Source: NVTR01 sp965237505
Lineage (GTDB): Bacteria > Pseudomonadota > Alphaproteobacteria > Rhodobacterales > Rhodobacteraceae
Assembly (NCBI GenBank): GCA_965237505.1
Contig: CBDEFR010000003.1
Location: 124,001 to 188,000 of the forward strand
DNA length: 64,000 bases
Direction: 5' to 3'
The translations under genes and the position numbers were made by a program. The stretch's first letter is position 1. Every line of letters starts with the position of its first letter. Below are positions 18,652 through 27,488 of this stretch, piece after piece. The notes under the pieces were generated by a model. That model was not told the origin of the DNA, did not search any database, and saw nothing but the letters and a program-made list of their open reading frames with translations.

Positions 18652-18747
18652 AACAACACCCGCACCATGAAACAGAGGGAGCGGGCGTTGGATAGTTCTC
18701 GCAAACATTTCCTACCGCCTTCGCCCTCATTAATCAATGAGGAACAC

Positions 18748-18945
18748 ATGAAACATATAGCCGGTCATCACCGAGATTTCGTCAAAGTCGAGATAAGTAA
18801 TCCTACTGGAACGCGACATTATTCTACATCCAGTGGGCGCGACTGCAATTCAACCCTGCCCCTGAACCCGCCGAACCCAAGCGCCTGCCGCACCGTGGAT
18901 TATCTCCCTGCAATTTGGAGGGCCAAAAATGAAAACGCCTCCTGA
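18748..18945 (+). CDS. Possible small island protein, unknown
   Basis: A 65-codon frame (MKHIAGHHRDFVKVEISNPTG...) preceded by GAGG at five bases, and overlapping the start of the next small gene. It has no recognisable domain and a composition rich in Ser, Asn and Pro; it may be non-coding. Confidence 0.25.
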   Translation: MKHIAGHHRDFVKVEISNPTGTRHYSTSSGRDCNSTLPLNPPNPSACRTVDYLPAIWRAKNENAS

Positions 18946-19056
18946 GTTCCGAGAAAGCCGCGACGCGTACAGTCGCGTTATCGCGGGCGACAACAAACAT
19001 CGCGTGTTTATCTGTCGCGATGGCATCCAGTGCATCATTCAGAGGGCTGTGGGACG
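18929..19056 (+). pseudogene. Small unknown island gene, truncated by an IS3 element
   Basis: ATG at 18929 has GGAGG seven bases upstream and opens MKTPPEFRESRDAYSRVIAG, continuing DNKHRVFICRDGIQCIIQRA until the IS3 end at 19057. The frame then runs into the IS and stops eight codons later. Composition and start signal look real; function unknown. The 3' part is not found past the other IS end. Confidence 0.5.
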
Positions 19057-19116
19057 TGACCTGCCCCCAATTTGAGGGCCACTTTTAGGTAGACTCTGTT
19101 CCTCTTTTGTTTGCCA

Positions 19117-19983
19117 TTATTCGGCGGCGTGAGCAATGGGCGGTGGCGCGGAGCCTTCAGATAGCTCAAGCGTCGCTGCCCATTGCGGTTTATGGAAAGG
19201 CCTGTTTGCGGCAAATTCTTCCGGGGTTTGATAGTTCAGCGAAGAGTGGGGCCGGTTTTGATTGTAATCGATCCGCCAGTCCTCGATGATCCTTTCTGCC
19301 TCGGCCAGCGAGGTGAACCAGTTCAAGTTCAGGCATTCTTCGCGAAACCGGCCGTTGAAACTTTCGATGTAGGCGTTCTGGGTCGGCTTGCCCGGGTCGA
19401 TGAAGTAGAGCTGCACGCCGTGATCATCTGCCCAGCCATCAAGCGCGCGGCCTCGTAGTTCAGGCCCATTGTCAACGGTCAGAACATCCGGGTACCCCCG
19501 CTCACGAGCCACCCGTTCCAGCATTTCCACCACGCGGGAGCCGGGGATCGACAGGGCCACATCAATCGCCGGACATTCCCGTGTGCAGTCGTCTTTCAGA
19601 TTGACGGTGCGGAACTTCCTGCCGTTGGCGAGCGCATCCATGGTGAAGTCCAGGCTCCACCGCTGGTTGGCGGCGATCGGGCACCAGGCGCCTTCGCGCA
19701 CGCCCTTGGGGATTTTCTTGCGATTGCGGCGGCGCAGGGTCAGGCGCTCCTCTCGGTAAAGTCGCTCCACCACTTTCACGTTCACCTTGAAACCCTCCTG
19801 GCCAAGCTTGGCATGCAACATGCGATAGCCATAGCGTCGGTGTTTGCCGGAAAGCGTGACCAGCCGTTCCCGTATCCTCGCATGGCGATCCGGCCTTCCT
19901 CTGTATTCATTACTCGATCTGGAAAACCCAATCAGCCCACAGGCCCGCCGAGTTGAAAACTGATAGTCACGGCAAAGAACCAT
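19117..19983 (-). CDS. IS3-family OrfB (IS407-like), DDE transposase
   Basis: A 288-residue frame. HTH_21 region (KHRRYGYRMLHAKLGQEGF) then the rve core with Asp in RWSLDFTMDAL, Asp in VLTVDNGPELRG and Glu in NAYIESFNGRFREECLN. The C-terminal RPHSSLNYQTPEEFA is typical. It is normally expressed as a fusion with OrfA by frameshifting near 20000. Confidence 0.92.
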   Translation of the reverse strand: MVLCRDYQFSTRRACGLIGFSRSSNEYRGRPDRHARIRERLVTLSGKHRRYGYRMLHAKLGQEGFKVNVKVVERLYREERLTLRRRNRKKIPKGVREGAWCPIAANQRWSLDFTMDALANGRKFRTVNLKDDCTRECPAIDVALSIPGSRVVEMLERVARERGYPDVLTVDNGPELRGRALDGWADDHGVQLYFIDPGKPTQNAYIESFNGRFREECLNLNWFTSLAEAERIIEDWRIDYNQNRPHSSLNYQTPEEFAANRPFHKPQWAATLELSEGSAPPPIAHAAE

Positions 19984-20009
19984 GACTGCTTCCCGGCGGC
20001 TTGCAGGCT

Positions 20010-20276
20010 TCAGAAGTTTTTTGCCAGAAGCCCTTTCAGGCCAGCATTATCAAGCATGGTTTCGGCCAGCAGCTTCTTCAGCTTGCCGTTCTCCGATTCC
20101 AGGTCTTTCAGCCGCCTGACATCGGAAATCTGAAGGCCGCCATACCTGGCTTTCCATTTGTAAAAGGTGGCATCCGACATACCGTGCTTACGGCACAACT
20201 CGGACACTTTCGCACCCGCCGCATACTCCTGAATGATCCGAACAATCTGCTCTTCGCTAAACCGTGACTTGCGCAT
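20010..20276 (-). CDS. IS3-family OrfA (IS407-like)
   Basis: An 88-residue HTH_Tnp_1 protein: MRKSRFSEEQIVRIIQEYAA, then SELCRKHGMSDATFYKWKARYGGL as recognition helices, and a leucine zipper (RLKDLESENGKLKKLLAE). It precedes orfB in the -1 frame. Intact. Confidence 0.92.
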   Translation of the reverse strand: MRKSRFSEEQIVRIIQEYAAGAKVSELCRKHGMSDATFYKWKARYGGLQISDVRRLKDLESENGKLKKLLAETMLDNAGLKGLLAKNF

Positions 20277-20355
20277 TCTCTGTTCTCCTCGTTCTCGTGA
20301 ACATTAAGCGAACAGATCCTCCTTTCAAATGGACCAGTTTTCGGGGAGCAGGTCA

Positions 20356-20517
20356 CAGGTCAGCGATGTCGTGCAAGCCGAGCACCTCATCCAGTTCCCG
20401 GAACAACAGCAACCCGCCGTCCGAACTGATCTTGGAGCCCTGGAATTCCAGCCGCACCCGCCGGTCAAAACCAAGCCGAACATCACCCGTTTCGCCTGCA
20501 CCCTCCGGGTGACCCAT
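20356..20517 (-). pseudogene. IS1380-family transposase, N-terminal remnant
   Basis: ATG at 20517 follows GGAGG and encodes about 54 residues, including VRLEFQGSKISSDGGLLLFR and ELDEVLGLHDIADL, the characteristic N-terminus of IS1380 transposases. The frame is cut by the IS3 end at 20355. A separate C-terminal IS1380 remnant lies at 30191-30321, but in an order that a single insertion cannot explain. Confidence 0.75.
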
Positions 20518-20629
20518 GACCTGCCGCCTCCAACCCGATTAACATGCTGAAATATAACACATTACTGGCCACCGGAGCCACTAAAGCGTCATGTTACTTG
20601 GGGAATGCGGGCTTACTTAGAATGCCAAT

Positions 20630-21451
20630 TCAAAGCATTGCAAAGATACGTGCGGGGCCGCCGGTACAGCCGCGGAATTTTGGTGCGCCAATAACCAAAG
20701 TTGCCCCGGTCGTAGGCATTTTGTCCAGGTTTGCGATACATTCGATACCAAAACGACCTGAAGGCAACCAAGTGAAGTGGGAGGCGAAATCAGCCGATAG
20801 ACCGTGGTCAAGCGATAATGTGTCCACCGCAATAGACATTGCACCGGTTTCTTCCATCAGCATTGTCACGGCTTCAACGTGGAACCCAGGATAGTGTTGC
20901 CCGCCATCTGCATCTGCATTGCGGAAACCCTCGGAACCAAGTTTGGACGCCCAGCCAGAGTTCATTGCGACACAAGCATTTTGCGGAATGTCACCATTTG
21001 CGGAAATCCAGGCATTAAGATCGTCTGGCGTCACTTGAGTATCTGCATCACCTTCGGCACGCGCAGCGATATCCACAACACACAGCGGTGCAATCAGATT
21101 ATTCACCGGAATTTCAGCGACGGACTGACCGTCGACTGCCATATGCATCGGTGCATCGATATGTGTGCCGGTATGTTCAACAATGGTTAGCTCATTGACA
21201 CCAAAATGATGCTCTGCATGATTGAAGAGGGCCTTTTTGGAGAACTGTGGGCTACCAAAGTACGTTGGGAAATCCTCCAACAATTCGTGGGTCATATCTT
21301 CAACAGAATCAAATCCCGCTGCCGACGCTTGGGTCGGGGTAAACGCGGCAGCCGCAGTCACTGCAGCAGCAGACGCAGCACTCGCTTTAAAAAAATCACG
21401 GCGCGAAAACATCTTTTCCTTCACTGCTTCCATTACACATAGGTCACACAT
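20630..21451 (-). CDS. Tat-exported cyclase-family hydrolase (kynurenine formamidase-like)
   Basis: 273 residues. The N-terminus has a twin-arginine signal (SRRDFFKASAASAAAV, then an alanine-rich stretch ending QASA), so the enzyme is probably exported folded to the periplasm. The metal-binding signature of the cyclase / formamidase superfamily is present as EHTGTHIDAPMHM (about residues 107-119), with further conserved GxHVEAV and DHG segments. Members hydrolyse cyclic or amide bonds using Zn or Mn. ATG at 21451 has GGAG seven bases upstream; the longer upstream frame lacks a start signal. Last gene of the LysR-linked cluster; substrate unknown. Confidence 0.85.
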   Translation of the reverse strand: MCDLCVMEAVKEKMFSRRDFFKASAASAAAVTAAAAFTPTQASAAGFDSVEDMTHELLEDFPTYFGSPQFSKKALFNHAEHHFGVNELTIVEHTGTHIDAPMHMAVDGQSVAEIPVNNLIAPLCVVDIAARAEGDADTQVTPDDLNAWISANGDIPQNACVAMNSGWASKLGSEGFRNADADGGQHYPGFHVEAVTMLMEETGAMSIAVDTLSLDHGLSADFASHFTWLPSGRFGIECIANLDKMPTTGATLVIGAPKFRGCTGGPARIFAML

Positions 21452-21509
21452 AGTTTTCTCCTTGTTGGTGGGATTTTCTCTCAGGGTTATTGCCCTTTTG
21501 GGCTTTTTG

Positions 21510-22694
21510 TTAGTCGGCACTTTTTTCGGACAGTTTTTCCAGTACCTCCCTCGTATGTTGGCCAAATTTAGGCGGCGCTAACCGATAACTTACCGGTGTT
21601 TTAGAAAATTTCAACGGATTGCCGATCAGGTCGAGGTGCCTTTCCTCGGCCCCCTCTACAGGCATTTGGATTTTCATGTCCCGGGCCTTAACCTGATCGC
21701 TTGCAAAGACTTGATCGAGTGAGTTGACCGGCCCAACGGGGACTTTTCTGGCATCCAGTCCTGCGAGAACGCTGCTTACTGAATGAACCGCAATCAGAGG
21801 GCGAAGTTTGTCAATTAGGGCAGCGCGATTTTTCAGGCGTGCGGGATTGGTGGCAAAACGCGGATCAGCGGCCAGTTCTGGAATGCCCAGCCAGATCGTG
21901 AAGCGGGCAAACTGAGTATCGTTGCCGACTGCGATAATTACATCCCCGTCGGATGCTCTGAATACTTGATAGGGAGCAATGTTGGGGTGCCCGTTGCCAA
22001 GCCGGTCTGGCACTTTGCCAGAGGTCAAATAATTAACGCCCTCATTTACCAGCCACGCAACTTGGGTATCTACCAACGCAATATCAATGTGCTGCCCTTC
22101 ACCAGTTTGGTCGCGGTGACGCAATGCTGCCAAGATGCCAACTGTCGCATACATACCGCACATCACGTCCGCGACGCCGACGCCGACCTTCATGGGTTCG
22201 CCTTCGGGCGCGCCGGTCAGTGACATTATCCCGCCATAGCCCTGGGCCATCAGGTCATACCCCGGTTTGGCGGCATTCGGCCCTGTTTGGCCAAACCCAG
22301 AAATCGAACAATAAATAAGATGTGGAAACGCTTCGAGCATTGATCGATAATCTAGCCCGTATTTGTCGAGCGATCCGGGTTTAAAATTTTCGACAATTAT
22401 GGCTGCTTCTGCTGCGAGCAGCTTAACCTGTGTCTGACCAAGGACCGAGCTGATGTCGACTGCCACCGATTGCTTGTTTCGGTTTGCTGCCATGAAATAC
22501 GCGCTAAGATCGGTTTGATTACCTTCCGCGTCCGTCACATAAGGTGGCCCCCACGCGCGCGTGTCGTCACCGTCAGTTAGCGGATTTTCGATCTTGATAA
22601 CTTCGGCCCCCAAATCGCCCAATAATTGGGTTGCCGTTGGCCCGGCCAGAATGCGGCTGAGGTCAAGAACCTTGATCCCATCAAGCGGTCCCAT
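21510..22694 (-). CDS. CaiB/BaiF family (class III) CoA-transferase
   Basis: 394 residues. N-terminal Rossmann-like CoA binding segment GIKVLDLSRILAGPTATQLLGDLGAEVIKIE is diagnostic; the catalytic Asp of the family lies in KPGYDLMAQGYGGIMSLTG, and GHPNIAPYQVFRASDGDVIIA follows. It moves CoA between carboxylic acids, or acts as a racemase or lyase in some subfamilies. It overlaps the end of the aminotransferase pseudogene by 14 bp and lies 58 bp before the cyclase gene. With the acyl-CoA dehydrogenase in the same operon it suggests activation of a carboxylic acid as its CoA ester. Confidence 0.93.
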   Translation of the reverse strand: MGPLDGIKVLDLSRILAGPTATQLLGDLGAEVIKIENPLTDGDDTRAWGPPYVTDAEGNQTDLSAYFMAANRNKQSVAVDISSVLGQTQVKLLAAEAAIIVENFKPGSLDKYGLDYRSMLEAFPHLIYCSISGFGQTGPNAAKPGYDLMAQGYGGIMSLTGAPEGEPMKVGVGVADVMCGMYATVGILAALRHRDQTGEGQHIDIALVDTQVAWLVNEGVNYLTSGKVPDRLGNGHPNIAPYQVFRASDGDVIIAVGNDTQFARFTIWLGIPELAADPRFATNPARLKNRAALIDKLRPLIAVHSVSSVLAGLDARKVPVGPVNSLDQVFASDQVKARDMKIQMPVEGAEERHLDLIGNPLKFSKTPVSYRLAPPKFGQHTREVLEKLSEKSAD

Positions 22695-23109
22695 CGGTAA
22701 CCCCAGTCAGTTGTGCCCATGCCAAATGGATACGCTTGCAGGCTTCGGCCAGATCGGCCTCCGACGCCGCAGGTGAGATACACAGATGTGGCGATAGGCC
22801 AAAAGCAACGCGGGGAACCGTGATGTCACCGATGCCGTAATCCAACCCGCAGTCGCGTTTGAGCTTGGCCACAATGGCGTCGCGCAGCGCAACCGTGCCA
22901 GGCACAACAGTATAACGGGTGTCGTTGGCGCGGTTCGCGGCAATCGCGGCCGCTTTGATATGATAGGGTGTTGCAATATCAGGCTCTCCGATCCCCAGGT
23001 CAATTACTGGATGGCCTGCGGTGGCCAGCGCGCGCGCCTTTTGAACCAACCCCAGGATCATTGAGGGTCGAACTGAATTAAGTCGATTTGCTTTGATCGT
23101 TTTCATCAT
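22681..23109 (-). pseudogene. Fold-type I PLP aminotransferase with a large internal deletion
   Basis: About 142 codons. Residues 1-104 match the N-terminus of class I/II aminotransferases (NRLNSVRPSMILGLVQKARA, VIDLGIGEPDIATPYHI, TVVPGTVALRDAIVAKLKRD). From VAFGLSPHLCIS onward, with AASEADLAEACKRIHLAW, it matches the extreme C-terminus, normally some 250 residues later. The whole PLP-binding core with the Schiff-base lysine is missing, so it cannot be a transaminase. The fusion is in frame and both ends keep tight overlaps with the neighbouring genes (ATGA with the TPR gene, 14 bp with the CoA-transferase), so the deletion leaves translation of the operon intact. Confidence 0.82.
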
Positions 23110-24524
23110 CACGCAGACACTAAAGATTGCGCTTTCGCGGATGCCCGTTGGGCATTGCTTATATCGCCAAGCCCTTTGAAAGCACGCGCCACTGCCCGCC
23201 AGTTTTGTACGGATGTGGGTTTTAGCGCTGTGCGCTCGTTTGCAAGTCCTAGTGCCAGATCAAAACGTTTGGATCGTAACGCGGCTTCCAACAACGTCCA
23301 GCCTATAATATCACGCTGGGCAAAACTTCCACCCAATCGATGGGTCATGTAACGCACCGGCAATAACCGGTCCACACAGCCGCCATAGTTTTCTGATTTG
23401 AAATCTTGCATTGCCAGGCAGAACGGCAGGCCGATCTCGCGGCTCATGGCAACATTTGCATCAGATGCACTCTCAACGTACCGCTCGTTAGCAGACAACA
23501 AGGCTTTCTGGGCGTCTTGTCTGTCATCAGATACAAAAGTCATCATCGCATGCACGTCGTTAAACGCGTAAAGCGTGTCTTGGGCCGAGGGCTCCCATTT
23601 GTCAGCTAAATGTGTCCAACGATCACCAGAACTTTGCCCCGCAAGGTTCAATCGCCACAGCAATGCAGCGGCATCAAGTTCTTCGTATTTATTTCCGCCT
23701 TTGCGCCGTGAATCCAAATGGTTGTCAAAAATCGAAAATGCTTGGTCATATTGTTCTAGATCAAGGTAATACAAAGCGGTGTGCCACCATAGATGATTGG
23801 CAAAATTTGATGTCCCCCAAAGATCAGCCCGGTCATTCATAAAGCGGATACCACCAGCCTGACGTCCGCGCATCTCCATTACATGGGCGACTGTATGGAT
23901 TGAATATGGATTGTCTGGGCGGATCGATAAAGATTTACGCGCTTGTTCTTCTGCAAAAGAAAAATCACGGTTCTCTTCCAGTCCGAACGCATAAAACCCA
24001 AGGACAAATTCATAACCAGAAACGCTTTCATCCCAAAGGTTTGACACCCGCGCGACGACATCACGTTGGCCCACAACATCACCAAGCAAAACCTTGGTGT
24101 AGTGAACCAGTTCCAGCGCCAGTAAGTCCATTGGGTACTTAACCAGTAGGGCTTCCCATTTTTGAACAGCCCCATAGAAATCGCCTTTAATCCAGGCTGT
24201 CACAGCCTCAAAATGACCGACTTCGCGACTATTAGCCTGCGCAATCCGTTTTTCTGCTTCTCCAAGCGCTGCAACCATTGCGCCGTAAATACGTGTTTCC
24301 ATGTATTGCGTCATCCATGCGGCTTTGAAAATCCAGCCCATGACAAATTCAGGGTGTTCTTTAAGCGTTTTATCGATCTCGGCAACGGGATCGCCACGAA
24401 ACGACAAGGACAAGATGACAGCACGTTCTAACCCATCGATTGCATCCATACTGGGATAGGACACTGGCACGCCACGTGCATCGTAATAGTCTTTTTTCGA
24501 CTTAAGTGCTTCAGATGCGGCCAT
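23109..24524 (-). CDS. TTC38-family tetratricopeptide-repeat protein
   Basis: 471 residues of helical repeats resembling the eukaryotic TTC38 family: SGYEFVLGFYAFGLEE, SIHTVAHVMEMRGRQ, NHLWWHTALYYLDLEQYD and, near the end, LLPVRYMTHRLGGSFAQRD followed by ALKPTS. These blocks align in order with my recollection of TTC38. No signal peptide or catalytic motif is evident; the role, perhaps as a scaffold for the neighbouring enzymes, is unknown. ATG at 24524 has AAGGA nine bases upstream and overlaps the end of the ThDP-enzyme gene by 14 bp. Its stop overlaps the next start as ATGA. Confidence 0.85.
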   Translation of the reverse strand: MAASEALKSKKDYYDARGVPVSYPSMDAIDGLERAVILSLSFRGDPVAEIDKTLKEHPEFVMGWIFKAAWMTQYMETRIYGAMVAALGEAEKRIAQANSREVGHFEAVTAWIKGDFYGAVQKWEALLVKYPMDLLALELVHYTKVLLGDVVGQRDVVARVSNLWDESVSGYEFVLGFYAFGLEENRDFSFAEEQARKSLSIRPDNPYSIHTVAHVMEMRGRQAGGIRFMNDRADLWGTSNFANHLWWHTALYYLDLEQYDQAFSIFDNHLDSRRKGGNKYEELDAAALLWRLNLAGQSSGDRWTHLADKWEPSAQDTLYAFNDVHAMMTFVSDDRQDAQKALLSANERYVESASDANVAMSREIGLPFCLAMQDFKSENYGGCVDRLLPVRYMTHRLGGSFAQRDIIGWTLLEAALRSKRFDLALGLANERTALKPTSVQNWRAVARAFKGLGDISNAQRASAKAQSLVSA

Positions 24525-26136
24525 CGTAGGCGTTCCTTCCAATTACAGCAGAGATCAGGGTAAAGGTTTCGCGGCCATAGGCGTCTTTGATCGCCGTGTT
24601 CAGGCTGGCGCGGTCGTGGCAAGTGATCCCGACACCGCCCAAAGCATCGGCGACAGCGGTGAAGTTGGTGCCCGGAAATTCGACACCCAGATTGCGCATC
24701 TTGTTGCCCCGTTGTTTCAGTTCGATCAAGCCCAGTTGTTCGTCGATAAAGACCACAATAGGAATGCCAAGTTTATGGTCGCGTGCGGTGGCAAGTTCGC
24801 CCAAAAACATCTCGACCCCGGCGTCGCCAACAAAGGCGATTACGGGGCACCCTGGTTCAGCTAATTTGCGGCCAATGGCGAGCGGTACTGCACAGCCCAT
24901 GGTGCACAGCGCCGACGATTGCAGCAGCCCATGTGCATGATCACATTGCCAGACATGCGACAGCACGATCCGGTGCGCACCGCTATCTGCCGTGGCAACC
25001 GTGCCCGCAGGCGAAGCTTTGCGCGCCTCGTCGGCAATGGCCGCCGGTCCCCAGACTTCGTCCACGTGATATGCCTGCCGCAACAGGGCGCGTGCATCTG
25101 CAATCTCACTTGACGCCCATGGTGTATCGGGCGGGCCCCCTTGGGCAATGACGGTGAGTGTCGCTGCTATACCGCCGGTAAAATTCACGGGTGCCTGATG
25201 CATATAATGCGTGTTCACGACCGCAGAAATGTCGATGACGTTCTGACCTTCCTCAAACAGATCGCGCCAGCCAACCCGCATCTCAATCGGGTCGTAGCCT
25301 GCAAGGATCAAGCAGTCCGATGATTTCAACAATGGCAGCAGGATTTTATCCGAAACGGGTGACAATCCAGCCCCGCCAAGCGCCAGCGCGTGACGCTCAT
25401 CCAAAATCCCCTTGGCCTTGTAGGTGGTGATCAGTGGCACGCCGTTCTGAGTGCAAAAATCAGCGACGGCATTCGAAGCACCTTGCGTCAACACATCGAC
25501 GCCCGCCAAGACAAGCGGGCGTTTGGCGGTTTTCAACCAGCCGCGCGCTTTGTCCAGATCGGGTCCGGCCGGGGCCATCGACGATTGCGCCTGAAAGCGG
25601 GGCTTGTACCAATTGTCCGACACCTCACGCTGAACATCAATTGGCACATCCAGCACCACCGGACCCGGACGGCCCGAAGTCGCGATGCGCACGGCCTTGT
25701 CGATAACAACACCAGCAGTGCCGACCTCGACACGAAATGCGGCCTTGGTCACTGGTTCCAGAAACTTTACGTGGTCAAAAACCTGATGGGTGTAAGTCTG
25801 CCCCTCAATCGCGGGCACACATCCCGTTAGCACAATCATCGGTACCCGGTCCTGCCAGGCATTGGCGATGGCATTGGCCGCATTGGCGATACCCGGCCCA
25901 ATCGTCGCAAACAAAACGCCGGGGGCGCCATTGCTGTGCCAAGTCCCTTCAGCCATGAAACCGCCGGAGTTTTCGTGTTTGACCAAAGTTATGCCCAGAC
26001 CCGCGCGATCCAGCGCGTCCATGATCGCAAAAACCTCGCCGCCGGGGATGCCAAAGGCATGGCGGCATCCCGCGTCATACAGACGTTCGGCAATCACTTC
26101 AGATGCAGATTGCCCGGCTTGCGTGTCCGTCGCCAT
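24511..26136 (-). CDS. Thiamine diphosphate-dependent enzyme, acetolactate synthase-like
   Basis: 541 residues with the three-domain layout of the family: PYR domain with the catalytic Glu in VKHENSGGFMAEG (about residue 55), a central domain (KARGWLKTAKRPLVLAGVDV) and a PP domain with the ThDP motif GDAGVEMFLGELATA ending in VVFIDEQLGLIE. The motif departs from GDG...NN: GDA and ID replace GDG and NN, although Asp can serve as the metal ligand. The enzyme would decarboxylate or ligate a 2-oxo acid. It is not clearly IlvB, and no small regulatory subunit is near. Starts 5 bp after the acyl-CoA dehydrogenase stop. Confidence 0.88.
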   Translation of the reverse strand: MATDTQAGQSASEVIAERLYDAGCRHAFGIPGGEVFAIMDALDRAGLGITLVKHENSGGFMAEGTWHSNGAPGVLFATIGPGIANAANAIANAWQDRVPMIVLTGCVPAIEGQTYTHQVFDHVKFLEPVTKAAFRVEVGTAGVVIDKAVRIATSGRPGPVVLDVPIDVQREVSDNWYKPRFQAQSSMAPAGPDLDKARGWLKTAKRPLVLAGVDVLTQGASNAVADFCTQNGVPLITTYKAKGILDERHALALGGAGLSPVSDKILLPLLKSSDCLILAGYDPIEMRVGWRDLFEEGQNVIDISAVVNTHYMHQAPVNFTGGIAATLTVIAQGGPPDTPWASSEIADARALLRQAYHVDEVWGPAAIADEARKASPAGTVATADSGAHRIVLSHVWQCDHAHGLLQSSALCTMGCAVPLAIGRKLAEPGCPVIAFVGDAGVEMFLGELATARDHKLGIPIVVFIDEQLGLIELKQRGNKMRNLGVEFPGTNFTAVADALGGVGITCHDRASLNTAIKDAYGRETFTLISAVIGRNAYDGRI

Positions 26137-26141
26137 TCGCG

Positions 26142-27386
26142 TCAGGCTCTTTCTGTCTTGGGGATATATCCGCCCCGTGTTTGCGGCGTTTTCATACCCA
26201 GTATTTTGCCTGCCACCAGATTGCGCAGCATCTGAGCAGTGCCGCCACCAATCGTGAACATCCGGGCGTCGCGCAGCAGTCGTTCAGTGTTGCAATTGCG
26301 CGAATATCCGCGTGCACCGTGCAGCTGCAGGGCATCATTGGTCACTTTTACCGCCATCTCGGATGCAAAGATTTTCGCTTGTGCCGCCAACATCGGATCG
26401 GGAAAGCCAGATGTTTGGGTTTCAGCACTTTGCGCTGCCCGCCAGATCATCAACCGGGCCGCGTCGATCTGAATAGCCATATCGGCCAATATCCATTGCA
26501 GCCCCTGAAATTCAGCGATCGGACGCCCAAATTGTTCGCGTTGCTGCATGTATTCGCGGGCCGCTTCAAAAGCGCCGCGTGCAATTCCCAAGGCGACGGT
26601 CGCCGCGCCAACACGTTGTGCGTTATAGGCATCCATCAATCCAGCGAAGCCACGGCGAATGCCCTCGGGAGGGGTGATAAGACGATCCGCAGGAAGGCGC
26701 AGATTATCAAAGATCACCTCGGTTTCAGGTATGCCACGCAGACCCAAAGCCGGTTCGCGCGCGCCAATAGTCAAACCTTCTTCGCCCAGAAAGGCCATGA
26801 AACCGCCGATACCCTTATCTTCACCACCTTCAATGACGCGGGCAAAGATCAGATGCAGCCGGGAAACACCGCCACCAGTGATCCAGTGTTTTTTGCCGTT
26901 CAGAACCCAGGTGTCCCCATCACGTGTAGCCGTTGTTGTCATATCTGTCGCGGCACTGCCAGCGCCCGGTTCCGTGATACAAATCGCGGGCTTGTCGCCG
27001 CTCAGGACATGTTGTGCTGCAATCTTTTTTTGCTCTGGTGTGCCATAGGCGATGATTGCACCGACGGCCCCCATGTTCCCTTCAACGACTATCCGGCCAG
27101 ATACACCGCACTGCGCTGCCAACTCCTCTACAACCAGTGCGACCTCAAAATAGCTACGCCCGGGCCCACCCAATGCGGTCGGAACAGACATGCCCATGAG
27201 GCCCGAACTGGTCATCGCATCGACAACGGCGATGGGATATTGTTCGGATTGATCCGTTTCTGCCGCCATAGGTCCAGCAACAGTTTGTGCAATATGGCGT
27301 GCCGTTTTCTGCAACTCTGCTTGATCCGCTGAGAGCACAAACGACGGTACGACGGCCTCGTGAATTAGCAAATGTTTCTGGGGCAT
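26142..27386 (-). CDS. Acyl-CoA dehydrogenase
   Basis: 414 residues. The FAD-binding N- and middle-domain motif CITEPGAGSAATDMTTTATR and the C-terminal signature RDARMFTIGGGTAQMLRNLVAG are present. The usual Glu of IYEGT is replaced (IGGGT), as in the isovaleryl/glutaryl-like subgroups whose base lies elsewhere, so the substrate is probably not a straight short chain. It oxidises an acyl-CoA at the alpha-beta position and passes electrons to ETF in the cytoplasm. First structural gene after the LysR gene, with a 100-bp gap that may hold the promoter. Confidence 0.94.
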   Translation of the reverse strand: MPQKHLLIHEAVVPSFVLSADQAELQKTARHIAQTVAGPMAAETDQSEQYPIAVVDAMTSSGLMGMSVPTALGGPGRSYFEVALVVEELAAQCGVSGRIVVEGNMGAVGAIIAYGTPEQKKIAAQHVLSGDKPAICITEPGAGSAATDMTTTATRDGDTWVLNGKKHWITGGGVSRLHLIFARVIEGGEDKGIGGFMAFLGEEGLTIGAREPALGLRGIPETEVIFDNLRLPADRLITPPEGIRRGFAGLMDAYNAQRVGAATVALGIARGAFEAAREYMQQREQFGRPIAEFQGLQWILADMAIQIDAARLMIWRAAQSAETQTSGFPDPMLAAQAKIFASEMAVKVTNDALQLHGARGYSRNCNTERLLRDARMFTIGGGTAQMLRNLVAGKILGMKTPQTRGGYIPKTERA

Positions 27387-27488
27387 GAATAAAGTGCCTT
27401 TGATTACTTTATCATCACCTTAGCCCCATTGTTTAACTTATCATAATTTAGATTACTTGAATCTTACATGATAAAAACTCATGTTAAT

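Larger units (their letters stand above)
19057..20355 (-). mobile_element. IS3-family element, IS407-like
   Basis: 1299 bp with related ends TGACCTGCCCCC (left) and GGGGAGCAGGTCA (right). Contains overlapping-type orfA and orfB on the minus strand. No target duplication is seen (ACG against CAG); the element lies between a truncated island gene and a truncated IS1380 transposase, so sequence was probably lost at one side. Confidence 0.85.
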
